Shown here: positions 22,950-33,351 of the stretch, in pieces
Layout of the letters: each line of letters opens with the position of its first letter
Numbering within the stretch: the first letter of the stretch is position 1
Position numbers and translations under genes: made by a program
Assembly: GCA_963556195.1 (NCBI GenBank)
Contig: OY744529.1
Coordinates: forward strand, 59,418,580-59,482,579
Direction of reading: 5' to 3'
Origin: Sepiola atlantica
Lineage: Eukaryota > Mollusca > Cephalopoda > Sepiida > Sepiolidae
Length of the DNA stretch: 64,000 nucleotides
The notes under the pieces: model-generated
Database searches by the model: none
What the model saw: only the letters and a program-made list of their open reading frames with translations
What the model was told of the DNA's origin: nothing

Positions 22950-25640
22950 CTTATTTCACACCAAACAAGGCAAGTTGTCAGGGACTACTGAGAATTAGGG
23001 TGAAAATTTAAAGGAGGGATCATCCTAAATTGGGAGCTGTGCAGTAAGATGCTTGTCCACATTAGTTTTCAATTTCTGCATGTCGGTACAGTCAGGGAAC
23101 CAAAGAGCAAGAAGGGGGTTTCAAAGGCCGGCAGCTCATGGAAAATAGCTATTGGAGTAGAAGGCTCTCCGGCATCTGAGGACCTCCACAATGAATGGAT
23201 GGGATTTAGCTGATTGTCAGATTGGTCGAGTTTATTTACGTCGAGAGGGCACCAGAGCAGCAAGTTCATCGGAGCACATTCTATTGAAGTACCTGTAAAA
23301 CAAGCACAAGAATGCAACATTGTGGAAATAAGACAGAGGCTGCAGCTTGGTGGATAGTGTGGGACTTATTAGATTAGATATTTTTTGGACCTTATCTAAG
23401 AGGAGGAGGCTGGTGGATGGTGCCCCAGCTCAGATGTGACAACAATACTTCATACATGGGTGGATGGTGGCGTTTTGGACATACTGTCAGGTGTTAGAAG
23501 TTTTCTAGCACGATAGAGGGATCCCACTTTCTTTTCAGCAGCCTTGACAATGTTTTCTATGTATTTGTTCCAATTCATGTTACCTGTGAATTTGAACGAT
23601 GGAGTTTGAACGATGGACTTTCAGATAGGGTGTTATTTGCCATGGCAATCGGTGGTTGAAGAAGTTTCTTGCAGTTGTTAAAGGAAAGGAGCTTCGTCTT
23701 AGCAAGATTAAATGTTACCATCCATGTATGACCCTATTCTACTACACACTGGAGGTCACTTTTTAAGGATTGAGCAATTGCCTCAGATATGTGTGCGTCC
23801 GTTTTACTTACATGACGAGAGTAGAGCGTGGTGTCGTCAGCATCTAGACCAATCTCAGACACAATGTCATCAGGGTGGTCGTTTATGAAAATCAGGAACA
23901 ATAAAGGTCTAAGTATAGATCCCTGGGGATACACCTGCATTTATGTCATGTTGTTTGGATGAACGACTATCAAGGATAACCTAGATCTTTATTTTGGTTA
24001 GGAAAGATCTAATTATATTAAATATTCCTCCAGTAATACCATAGTAATTAATTTTTATGAGAAGATCTTTATGCAGACCTTGTCAAATGCTTTCGATATA
24101 TCAAACGCTAACACCCTTCTTGCTTCACCTGCCCTGTCCAGTGTATGGTATGTGTGTTCAGACATGACCGTTAGGATATCCGCAGTAGACCATTCTTGCC
24201 TAAATCCATAGTGATGGTCAGAAAGAAGTGTAGCATTAACGAAGTGACGGACTATCGTTAGATTAATTAAGGATTCAAAGATTTTAGTGAAAAGCGGGAG
24301 TAGACTGATGGGGCGATAATTCTGAGGGTCACTTCTATCTCCAGAATTTTTGAAGACTGGTATCACAGAGACAATTTTCCAGCTATCAGGGAAGCAAGAT
24401 TCAGCAAGGCATTTGTTGTAGAGTTTGGAGAGGACAGAGGCCAGTTCAACAGAGCATTTCTTTATCACTATTACTGGTATAAGATGAGATCCACATGCTT
24501 TGGAGGTGTCACGGTTTTTATGATGTTCAGGACATGAGATAGAGTGATGGTCAGGTCATCAAGTGTTGTTTCAGTCCGCAATGAGAGTGGTTTGTAGAGT
24601 CCAAAATGATGTTTACGGCAAAATGTTGGGAAAGTAGTTCAGCCTTATCATTTGCGACATCATTCATCACACTATTGAAGATTCTTCATAAATCATAAGT
24701 ACCTAGTTTCTGTGATTGAATGCGTTTTTTAGTCATATCTTCATACCTTCTCTTTGCTTCATCTATTACAATGATTTCTTGACGCTCCAAGTTTCTGTGT
24801 GTTTGTAGTCGACTTGTGGCGGTTGAATTGTCGGAATGCTTGCTGCCTCGGTGCGATAGCAGCTGCACAGTTCAAGGTGAAGCATTGTGGAGAGTGGGGC
24901 TTGCTGAAGAATTTTCACATGGAGACATGTGCTTCAATGCCTGCTTTGACACATTCAATTACCTCATGTGCACACTGATCAGAAGGGGAATAAAAAGTTT
25001 CACTCCATGGGTCGTCTCTGATGTGATCGCTGATGATTTTCCAATCAGTCCACTTGTAGTAACTCGGCTCATCATCTTTGGGACGATATTTTAGAGTTAT
25101 ATCAATCATTACCACGAGGTTATAAGCATTCGTGAGCAGGCTATGGGCATTAGTCACACAAGCCTCCGGCAATGAGGTCAAAAACAGGTTGACAAGTGAA
25201 GCTTGCTGGTCCACACAATTAGGGAGGCGGGTCGGGAAAAATGACTGTCCAGGAGGGAGTGTGCTGCGCTATGGAGAAACTATACGTGGAGTTACCAGCT
25301 GCATCTGTATAGCTGGAGAATCCAAGCCGATCATGGTGATGTACATTAAAATCCCCAAATACATGTATTTGGGCACTCGAGTCAAGTGAGAGTGCTGTAT
25401 CTATGCTTTCAGAGACAAAGTCAAGCAGGGTGCAGTCCTGGGTCGAAGGAGAACGGTATATGAAATACAAATAACTGACGCTGTGCTGTAAGGTTAATCT
25501 AAAGTACATATAGGCTTGATCATCTGATTCTAGCTTATGTTCTCTAGTGAAGGTGAGGGTGTTCCAAACATAAACTCCTCGCCTGTGCATATGTTTGTCA
25601 TTAATATTATTTCTTAAAGTAGATAAAGTCATTCGAACAC
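22950..25640 (-). mobile_element. Jockey-like LINE, most complete copy (endonuclease + RT)
   Basis: Minus-strand order: endonuclease (25632-25219) with YLYFIYRSPSTQDCTLLDF and IHVFGDFNVHHHDRL (APE-type GDFN box); a linker (25214-24915, 24868-24686) with KWTDWKIISDHIRDDPWS and DEAKRRYEDMTKK; then RT (24468-24055) with NYRPISLLPLFTKIFESL, HHYGFRQEWSTADIL and LAFDISKAFDKV (first catalytic Asp). The block at 23940-23734 has [18 protein letters not shown] and a catalytic box reading DADDTTLYS, so the YADD tyrosine is Asp. The C-terminus (about 23250-23050) and 3' UTR end in a poly-A-like run at 22940. It is about 2.7 kb and frame-broken at several points, lacking an intact ORF. In life such a protein nicks target DNA and primes reverse transcription of its own RNA. 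Confidence 0.9.
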
Positions 25641-26205
25641 ATATTATAAAATATACTGCTTGAATTTAGTTTCTGTTTCAGGTTCTAGTTTACTGCAGTG
25701 ATGCTTTCAATCCATTATTGATATATAAATATTCTACATGAGCCTAGAACAATAACACCCCTACTTGAATTGCAAATACACACAAAATAATTTTATTTAT
25801 ATTTTATATATATTTCCTAAACTAGGTAACATTTTTAGGTATTTGATTTTTTTCCACCTAAATACGTCAGTAGACACCACTAGTCAACAAATGAGTGTAA
25901 TTTATACATTATTTTTTTAATGAAACTACTACTATAGAACATGGGATGGGGCTACATACCTACTTATACATACATATACAACTATGATAAATGCCATCAG
26001 TTCATTAAGAGAGAAAGAAAGATTAATCCAGTGGCAAGGAGTAAAGTAACTTCTGATGAGGTCTGCACTTATTTACCAGTTCGATCTCTGGATAAACAGC
26101 CTGCGGTCTTGAGGAATTAAGAACTTTTCCTTAAGCGAAACCCATAGGGACTATGGACACCGATGTCAACAGTGTAACTCTTGATTTTCTATTTAATATT
26201 TAGAC

Positions 26206-26208
<3 letters not shown>
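25641..26208. other. No gene recognised
   Basis: AT-rich spacer. A short segment CAGTTCGATCTCTGG near 26080 resembles a Pol III B box and may mark an old tRNA-derived repeat, but no A box was convincing. Confidence 0.35.

Positions 26209-26256
<48 letters not shown>
26209..26256. repeat. (AT)n microsatellite
   Basis: About 23 AT units directly abutting a family D repeat copy. Confidence 0.97.
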
Positions 26257-26257
<1 letters not shown>

Positions 26258-26720
26258 GGAAGAATACTCATCCCAGGACGGGTAAAATTAATTCATGAAG
26301 CACGTCATGAAAATCTAGATATCTACGATTTTTTTGAAATTTTAACAATAGTTATTAGACATCTATTAATACATATTACATAAATGTCAGTATTTTAGGA
26401 GGCATAATATGGGCACAACCTTCCACTTCAAAATTCGAATATATCAGATTTCATTGAATTTGATCCATAGTCATTAGACACCAATTAAGCAAGTTTCGCT
26501 GATTTTCAGTTTGTTATAAAGACCCTTTAAACTCAAGCTGTAAATTTTAGACATTTTTAGAATCAAAATCATGTCATGGATTTTGATCAAAATTGAAATA
26601 AGGATTCTAGACATAAGGTTTAGTAACATTATACCTTGACTTTAATCTTTACATAAAAGTTATGCAAAACTGTTCTGTTCGAAGAATTCATTTTATTCGT
26701 TCTGGGACGTATACTTTTCT
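26257..26720 (+). repeat. Dispersed non-coding repeat family D, copy 2
   Basis: Plus-strand match to the 38-kb copy: TTGAATTTGATCCATAGTCA, GACACCAATTAAGCAAG and GGATTCTAGACATAAGG. Its two ends are inverted relative to each other: AATACTCATCCCAGGACG at 26263 mirrors CGTTCTGGGACGTATACTTT at 26697. It therefore carries an imperfect terminal inverted repeat of roughly 35 bp, in a version shorter than the other copies. Confidence 0.75.
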
Positions 26721-27055
26721 AGTAAATATATGTATACATTTCTAAGTTGCCATTAAATTCCAACAAATTGGGTTAATTATTCTAATTACATTTTGATGAG
26801 TTTACAATTCCTTATGAATGTATTTGTATTTAGATAGACTTTTTGTGAACAAATATTTACATGATATTTATTGCAAATTTTCTTGGAAAATGGAAAATCT
26901 CTTAATTTTTTGAGCAAAAAATGGAAATTTCAGATGGGAGTCAAAACCTGTAAGACTAACCTAGCCAAGTCAACCTAACGGCAGAGAAATGGACTAATGT
27001 AAAAAAAATGTCATTAAAATATTTAAATACTAGACATAAAAACTAACCTAAATAA

Positions 27056-27136
<81 letters not shown>

Positions 27137-27235
27137 CCCCTTTTAAGAAATTAAAGTTGAGCACTAATGTAAAAAACGTAATAAAAATATTTAAATACTA
27201 GACATAAAAACTAACCTAAATAAATAAATAAATAA

Positions 27236-27306
<71 letters not shown>

Positions 27307-27695
27307 CCCCTTTTAAGAAATTAAAGTTGAGTACTAATGTAAAAAAATGTAATTAAAATATTTAAATACTAGACTGTTGTGAAGTTGTTCCACAGTAAAT
27401 AATAAATAAAGGAAGTCAAGTCGAGGGTTGGTTTAACAAGTGTATTAACAAAGTAAGAAACTGACTAGCTCTTGGCTAGACAGTTACAAGACTGGGTATT
27501 TATCTACTCCCCACAGAGTAAAATGTGACACAAGGTCGGAAAGTGGGGTTTTGATAAGTCAGCACTCTAGAGGAAGAGCACCTATTACCTTTAAAAATTG
27601 CCTGGCCAGCCCCGTCGGCATTCCCCGGTAGGAGCGCCTCAGACAGCAAGCAATAAACTTACTCCTCCCCAAAGAGGGGAGGCAAAGCCTGGGAA

Positions 27696-27790
27696 GGTGG
27701 ACCTCCTAGAACTGCACAGGACCAGTCTCGTGCAGTATCCATCGGAACAGATACTACACTTTGATCTTGGCTAAAAGGCCAAGAAAGCGA
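27696..27790 (-). ncRNA. Shortened U2-snRNA-like segment inside the LTR
   Basis: On the minus strand, 27790-27745 matches the first 45 or so nucleotides of U2 snRNA with only small changes. TCGCTT is followed by a GGCCTTTT stem-loop, AAGATCAA and GTGTAGTATCTGTTC, keeping the GTAGTA branch-site-recognition element. Nucleotides 27733-27696 resemble the 3' stem-loop IV of U2 (GCA..GA..CTGGT..GCAGT). The middle of U2 (stem-loops IIa/IIb, Sm site, stem-loop III) is missing, so this is about 95 nt instead of roughly 190. It starts about 50 nt downstream of the LTR's TATA box. It cannot be a normal U2 because it has no Sm site. The 5' match is strong; the stem-loop IV match is moderate. Confidence 0.7.
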
Positions 27791-27837
27791 CTGAACGACA
27801 GTTACAAGACTGTGTTTTGTCTTCTGGTGACTCGCAC

Positions 27838-27845
27838 TATTTATA
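27838..27845 (-). promoter_or_regulatory. TATA box of the solo LTR
   Basis: TATAAATA on the minus strand, 48 nt inside the LTR. A start site 25-30 nt downstream would put the U2-like block close to the 5' end of the transcript. Confidence 0.5.
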
Positions 27846-27929
27846 GTGACAACCGGTGTAGTTTCTCCTGTGTAAGAACGGCCGGTGTAACATAGACATA
27901 AAAACTAACCTAAATAAATAAATAAATAA

Positions 27930-27994
<65 letters not shown>

Positions 27995-28149
27995 CCCCTT
28001 TTAAGAAATTAAAGTTGAGCACTCTCGGGATGTTAAAAATAGACTGTTAAAAAGCTCGAATACAAAGTTCCGAATACGTTTGTCGAACACTCTCGACTAG
28101 TCTTCTATCTGTGCCCGCTTCTAGGTACATATAGATCTTAATTTCCCTT

Positions 28150-28335
28150 AATTATGTGACGGTTTCTGTTGGTCGAGTGGATATGGTGACTGCTTGCAGA
28201 TTTTAGGCTGACTATGTGAACCGGGTTCGCACCTATCGACCGTCTAAAATTGTTAATTCCTGCACTGATGAGAGCAATAAGATTGAAATGCTAGCGTCTT
28301 TAGATATTAATAAATTATATATATATATATATAAA
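28150..28335 (+). mobile_element. tRNA-headed hammerhead repeat, plus-strand copy
   Basis: Order on the plus strand: A-box-like GGTCGAGTGGATATGGTGAC (28171-28190), B box GGTTCGCACC (28224-28233), hammerhead core (28259-28304), AT-rich end TATTAATAAATT, then (AT)n at 28313-28333. The sequence before it (from TAAGCCCC at 27991 through TTAAAAATAGACTG) matches the corresponding region of the 45-kb unit, so the whole 360-bp unit organisation is preserved here once. Confidence 0.75.
28259..28304 (+). ncRNA. Hammerhead ribozyme motif, decayed stems
   Basis: Core CTGATGA (28265-28271) and GAAA (28285-28288) are intact. They are followed by the near-palindromic stem III TGCTAGCG (28289-28296) and TC before the expected cleavage point. 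The 5' strand of stem I is CCTGCA as in the 45-kb copies, but the 3' strand (TTTAGA) pairs poorly, and stem II has a mismatch and an extra base. Probably inactive. Confidence 0.55.
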
Positions 28336-28439
28336 TAAAGATTTTTGTTAGTTCAAAATTTAATTAGTGTGTTCAAAGGAAAAAAGGAGTCATAGTAAAT
28401 GAGGGGGACAATATTACATAGTAATGATAAAATTTCGTC

Positions 28440-28780
28440 TGTGGTATCTCGTTGCTTTTATGCAGTACAGCCCGTGCGGTGTTTGGCACCAGAAATGTCT
28501 TCCTTTCCTTTCACAAAGACGTACTTCCCACACTTCAAAAATGTTTAATAATATATAAATTCAAATGCCAGTGTAAAGTTGACCATGTGGGCCGTACTTT
28601 TCACCGTTTGGAAGTCAGAGTGGCACAACATGTCAGTGCGTGTTTTTGCAAGTCAAAGCTGGCTGGGTAAAAGAAATCAAACCGGCGCATTCAGGCGTTT
28701 ACAAAGCACATCCGAACGTTTACAGAGTACATCCAGGCGCTCACAAATTCCTGAGTCGTCCATTCACTAGCACTTATATG
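28440..28780 (+). mobile_element. Penelope-like element GIY-YIG fragment
   Basis: A plus-strand frame reads FLSFHKDVLPTLQKCLIIYK, then FKCQCKVDHVGRTFHRLEVR and VAQHVSACF. This matches the linker plus GIY-YIG endonuclease start of Penelope-like elements (IYxFKCxCxxxYVGxTxxxLExRxxQH). The YVG position reads HVG. The similarity continues in another frame to about 28770. RT is absent, so it is a small decayed fragment. A larger relative is on the minus strand at 33.86-35.26 kb. Confidence 0.75.
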
Positions 28781-28879
28781 ACAATAATGTGTGTGGTGAT
28801 GCGTACTCTGATGTTTGCTTCCGCAGGCAAAAAGAGATGTCACACAATTAGACTTATTCAGAGAGGTCTAAAAAAATAA

Positions 28880-30545
28880 TTTCCTCCTTCTTTGTTAATA
28901 TATTTTCTGCACTGCTTTACTTTGCAGAAGTCGTTTTCCCATCGTTGGAATTGTGGTAATATTCGTTCGACCCCCCACTTTCCTTTTACTCTGATTTATT
29001 CTGGCTGGACCGTTGGTGGCTACAGACTAAATCTATTATCACTCTGTATAACAACCCTTTGCTGCCTATGCTAAGATGCAAGTAAACCAAATCTTTCTTA
29101 AAATGAACCATTGCATGCTTTAACTATCAGCCAATCAAATACCTACTTTTCCTTGTGAAATAATGTTTCATATGAAAAATATTTTCAACACAATTTTTTT
29201 CTTTCATAATCATATAGACTGAATATGATTTAAAAACAAATGTTATTTTCTATCCAATTCTCCTGTGTATTAGGTTATAACAAAAGTTCTGCCATTCTCT
29301 TTACACTCAATATAAAAATAGAAAAAATACAATATCATATTTATTTAATCGTTAATTTAGTCCCCATTCTTTTCTATGATCTCTTTCCATCTGTCAGTAA
29401 GTGTTTAATACCACGTTCATAAAAGTTTTTAGGTTGTGAATTGAAGAAAGAAAACTACATCATGTCAGACTTTTAGACTTCTTTTTTAGAAGTAAGTTTT
29501 ATTCAACTCATAATGATAATGCTAGACCTCACATTATACAAGAGACTAAAAATGTGCTTCAAAAATTATGCATCACCCACCATATTCTCTGAACCTTTCA
29601 TCAACATATTACTATCTCTTTAGAAGTTAGTAAACACATTTGAGTGAATTAAGACTTATTTCAAGTTGAAAACGATGACGGAATTTTGGGGTCGTTATCA
29701 AAATTCGTCTTTGGGTAACAACAAATGAACAAAAGATAGTGGAAACAACACAAACATAAACACGAACAAATAATAAATGTTCGCATAAATGCAATTCAAT
29801 AGACTTTTATTAATATTAAAAAATACTAGCTAGTAGCTTCTGTTTCCCAAAGCAGGGTAAACTTCGTCAACCAAAGGTAACAATAAAAAAAACATAAAAC
29901 TCAATAAAATCATCAATTTGAGCACAAAAGGAATACATAAAAAAATGGAGAAAACGTGAACTAGTCTCGCTTTTCTATCAAAATAAAATTTAGTGCTACT
30001 AGACCAGGCTGTCTGAAGATACTGGCTTCCTGACCAAAAATGCACCAAATATTGATGTTATTGGCTTTTTTTTCTATTCGTTTTGCAAAACTCAATCATG
30101 TTCTGCAAAATCAAAAACAGAAACAACAATTTTCTCCAACAAAATAACCAAACCAAACACCATGAATAAATATTTAAACATATAAAGAACTTGAAGCATT
30201 AAAACTTTTACCAAAATTACTAGATTCGGAAAAGGATTGATATGCAACAAAACAACCAAACCAAATACCAAAAATGTTATTAAAATACATAAACATTAAA
30301 AACTAATGTTTCGGCATTAAATGACCCATAAGAGGTTGATATGCTGCAAAACAAAACAAACAAAACCAAAATAAAAGACAGGCTTACTTAAAAAAAGACT
30401 GAAAAGAGAAACGACATGCAATAACATACAACAAAAAATGTTTTTTTTTTAGGATTAATTCTTCAAATGTCTCCTCAGTCTTCTCTCTCTCCAATATCTT
30501 TTAAAACAAAATATTCAAAAGGTTAAAAGTTATTGCGTTCTCTCG
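28880..30545. other. AT-rich spacer, no gene recognised
   Basis: Contains repeated AACAAAACAAAC-type A/C-rich runs around 30110-30370 and short frames without motifs. No RNA gene or transposon end identified. Confidence 0.45.
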
Positions 30546-30556
30546 CCCAAAAGTTA

Positions 30557-31840
30557 TTTGTGTTTGTGCAAAAACAATGGCGTTTTTTGACGTTCAACTT
30601 CAAAAGACCATAAATTATTTTATACCAAATGTTATTAATCAAAATAAGAACCATTAGAATCAACACATTTTTGCCAACGGGAAACAAGTTTAATTATTCC
30701 ATTATCATAAAAATCTGGAGTTCTGGAAACGATGAAGTCATTGAAGGCTGATTCGGGATCATCTCAGCTTTTGAAGCATTTCTCGCGCAGGAAGTTGTCG
30801 AGATGCTTGAAAAAGTGATAATCAGTGTGCTAGGGCTCCAGTGAATATGGCGGATGAGGCAAAGTCTCGTAGCCCAATTCGTTCAGCTTCTGCAGGGTCA
30901 GTTGTGCAACATGTGGGTGAGCGTTGTAATGGAGAAGAATTGGTCCCTGCATATTGACCAATCTCGGGCGCATACGTTGTAGCTTCTGGTGCATTTCGTT
31001 AATTTATTGGCAGTACTTCTCCGCCGTAATCGTTTCGCCCGGATTCAAGAAGCTGTGAGGGATGAGACCGGTTACAGACCACCAAACAGTCACCATAATC
31101 TTTTTTGGTGCAAATTCGGCTTCGGGAAGTGTGTTGGAGCTTCACCGACATCCAACCACTGTGCCGAACGTCACTGATTGTCATAGAGGATCCACTTCTC
31201 ATCACACGTCACAATTCGCTTGAGAAATGGGCAGTTTCTGTTGCGCAGCAAGAGCGTAGAAGACACCTCAAAACGACGATTGTTTTTGATTATCGTTCAA
31301 TTTGTGCGGCACACATTTACCCAGCTATTTTTACTTCCCTATTTGCTTCAAATAGTGAACAACTGCTGAGTGGTCGACCTATCATCAGCAACTTCTCGTG
31401 TGGTGATGTGAGGATCAGCTTCAATTAAGGTTTTAAGATCTTCGTTATCAACCGCAGTCGGTTGGCCTTGACCGTCTTCATCTTCGAGGCTCTCGTCACC
31501 ATTTCGAAATTTCTTGAACCACCTCTGTGCCGTACGTTCGTTAGCGGTTCCTGGGCCAAACGCATCATTGATGTCACGAGCTGTCTCGGCAGCTTTTCGG
31601 CCTAGTTTGAACGGGAACAAGAATATTGTGCGGATTTCAATTTTGCCCATGCTGTCGAAAAGCCTGCAAAAACAATTAATGAAGAGATTAAAAATGGAAA
31701 CGAATAACACGATTCGATAGAGCGAAAAACGCGCTCTAAAATTACCTATAACAACACCATATTTATCAATAAATTAATTCAGAAAACATATATAAATATA
31801 ACATATGTGAGAAAACGCCATTGTTTTTGTACCAACCTAA
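30557..31840 (-). mobile_element. Mariner transposon, full length, inactive
   Basis: Terminal inverted repeats share TGCAAAAACAATGGCGTTTT (left, about 30557-30590) and, on the minus strand, TTAGGTTGGTACAAAAACAA (right, 31840 inward). TA dinucleotides at 30555-30556 and 31841-31842 fit mariner target duplication, and the total length of 1284 bp is typical. The minus strand encodes the N-terminal helix-turn-helix (LGRKAAETARDINDAFGPGT and RTAQRWFKKF), VTCDEKWILYDNQ with the first catalytic Asp, and LLHYNAHPHVAQ, where Asp two of D,D34D is Tyr. The third Asp is kept in TDYHFFKHLDN, and the C-terminal VSRWQKCVDSNGSYFD is complete. In-frame stops and frameshifts also break it. The protein would have performed cut-and-paste transposition. 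It belongs to the SETMAR/Hsmar1-like branch by resemblance. Confidence 0.9.
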
Positions 31841-32181
31841 TATAGAAAAACTCTGTTTTTTATATCTATCCCTTCAAAAGGGAATTCTTCTAGACAATTC
31901 TCTACTATTCTATCAAACTGATTCAGGTTTTAAATCTTTGGGTTTTTTAACCCTAATAATTTTCGGTAAACACCTTTGGTTTTTAACTCTTTTTTTCTTT
32001 TAAGGGCTCTCTCGTCCTTGTTAATTAAAAAAAAACTGTTGTTTTTCTTTAACATTTTCCTTCAAAAGGAATTTTTTTATGTCGGTTAGCTGGGAGATCA
32101 CCAAACCATGACCGTTCCTCTGGCTGGAAATCCGAATCTGTCAAAAAATGGCGATGAAATCTCAAAGTAAAATGCGATCTC

Positions 32182-32301
32182 ATGTCCGTCAATCAGAGCT
32201 CAGCTTTCTCCTCTCTCTTGAAGAGCTATGCTACCGCAATCGCCAATGCCGACATGATGGAAAAGGGACAGGCAGAGGGTTACGCTGACGACGATGATGA
32301 C

Positions 32302-32332
<31 letters not shown>

Positions 32333-32340
32333 GGTCATAG
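32182..32340 (+). other. 52-residue open frame with acidic Asp/Asn tail
   Basis: An ATG-initiated frame reads SSAFSSLLKSYATAIANADM, then a run of Asp, then Asp-Asn repeats encoded by an (ATAATG)-type microsatellite, then a stop. There is no recognised family. The GC content of the first half is higher than the surroundings. It could be a chance frame or an exon fragment; evidence is weak. Confidence 0.15.
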
Positions 32341-32699
32341 AGGGGAAAGAACAGGCATGCCAATACATTGCAGCAAGAAACATTGACTTCCCCCACCATC
32401 ACTCTAGAACTGCTTAATGATGAAGAAAATTAAATTTCCAAAATTAGTTAGTTTCCTTTATCAGTTCCAAATCTTAAAATACTTATTGTCAGATAGAAAG
32501 AGGTCTCACAGAAAAATGCTGACTACATTGACGAGTAATAAATCTGATATTGTGCTTTTTATTGTTTAATTGTACCTTAATAAACGGAAAGAACTTTCGT
32601 TACAACATGGTAGAATTAGATCCGTAGATAATTAATGAGACTAATTGTGCAAACATATTTGTTATCAACTTAATTATAATTCAACTTCATATTCTCTCT

Positions 32700-32800
32700 T
32701 TTCACCACCAACGATCGGATCCTTGCATTGCTTCACTTATGAGTCTTCAAAAGACGAAACATGTCGATACTAATATTTATTTAATATTCGCTCCTCTTTG
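32700..32800 (+). mobile_element. SINE-like 3' end with hammerhead-like core
   Basis: CTTATGA (32736-32742; CTGATGA expected) is followed by a 5-bp hairpin GTCTT-CAA-AAGAC, then GAAA, the palindrome CATG and TC, then an AT-rich tail ATATTTATTTAATATT. The order matches a minimal hammerhead, but the G-to-T change in the first core box and poor stem I predict no activity. A related degraded copy (CTGATGG, GACAAAACATG) is at 33020-33050 and leads into the (AT)n at 33072. Confidence 0.4.
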
Positions 32801-33070
32801 ATGTAAGAAAAAGACTGTTTCTATCTAAGCTAATATGCAATATTCTTCCCTAAACAGAATTGAATCCTCTTCTGAAACCGATTAGCATAATTAAGTATAG
32901 TAAATGTCTCCTGCATTATAATAGCTGATGGATCGGTTGAGATGTTTTGGATGTTGGGCTTTCACAGTCAATGATTACTGAAGGTCGATGCATTGATTCA
33001 TTGATTTGGTAAACCACACTGATGGATCTTTAGATGACAAAACATGTATCTTTAGATGTTAATATTTATG

Positions 33071-33071
<1 letters not shown>

Positions 33072-33130
<59 letters not shown>

Positions 33131-33131
33131 A
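33072..33131. repeat. (AT)n with (GT)n end
   Basis: About 22 AT units then seven GT units, lying between a SINE-like end and the inverted Penelope N-terminal copy. Confidence 0.97.
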
Positions 33132-33149
33132 TACTTAGGCAGCAAGTCA

Positions 33150-33296
33150 TTATCCAAGCAAGCATTGTTGAACGTCACGGAACTTTCTCGTTTGTAAATC
33201 TTCTTTGTGAGGTTCTCAAACCGTCGAGCTATCCTTCTGGTTTCAGGTGGCAATCCGTAGAGTATTTCCACGATTGTTCTTAATTCGGCCATTTTT
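33150..33296 (-). mobile_element. Penelope-like N-terminal segment, inverted copy
   Basis: The minus strand encodes MAELRTIVEILYGLPPETRR, then IARRFENLTKKIYKRESSV and TFNNACLDNDLLPKYT. The charged helix followed by CLDNDLLPK resembles the N-terminal region of Penelope-like ORFs (CLxNxLIPKG). The identical segment in the opposite direction is at 33396-33537, forming inverted arms with a spacer of about 100 bp. Confidence 0.65.
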
Positions 33297-33351
33297 TACG
33301 AGCGTTTTCGACTTTTTAAACATTAACTCCAGTCTTCTTATTTTAAAAAAC

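Larger units (their letters stand above)
27375..27892 (-). mobile_element. Solo LTR, 518 bp, with 5-bp target-site duplication
   Basis: The insert begins TGTTGTGAAG and ends GGTGTAACA, giving TG...CA termini with TGTT/AACA inverted ends. It is flanked by identical TAGAC at 27370-27374 and 27893-27897. Neighbouring array units show the uninterrupted site, so the boundaries are firm. I infer the sense strand is minus: there a TATAAATA box lies about 48 nt from the LTR start (27845-27838). The layout also parallels the smaller LTRs at 51.9 and 60.56 kb. Only one LTR is present, so internal sequence was lost by LTR-LTR recombination or was never here. It contains a U2-snRNA-like segment and a strong CCTCCCC/GGGGAGG hairpin (27663-27682). 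Confidence 0.85.
26994..28020. repeat. Tandem array of 170-bp units with (AT)n cores
   Basis: The segment TAAGCCCCTTTTAAGAAATT recurs at 27133, 27303 and 27991, each time straight after a long (TA)n run. Each unit also has AAATACTAGACATAAAAACT and an (AAAT)n-to-(AT)n transition. The first two copies are exactly 170 bp apart. The third interval is 688 bp, which equals 170 bp plus a 518-bp inserted LTR. The TAAGCCCC start is shared with the 45.74-kb hammerhead repeat, so the array is an internally deleted, amplified relative of it. Confidence 0.85.
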
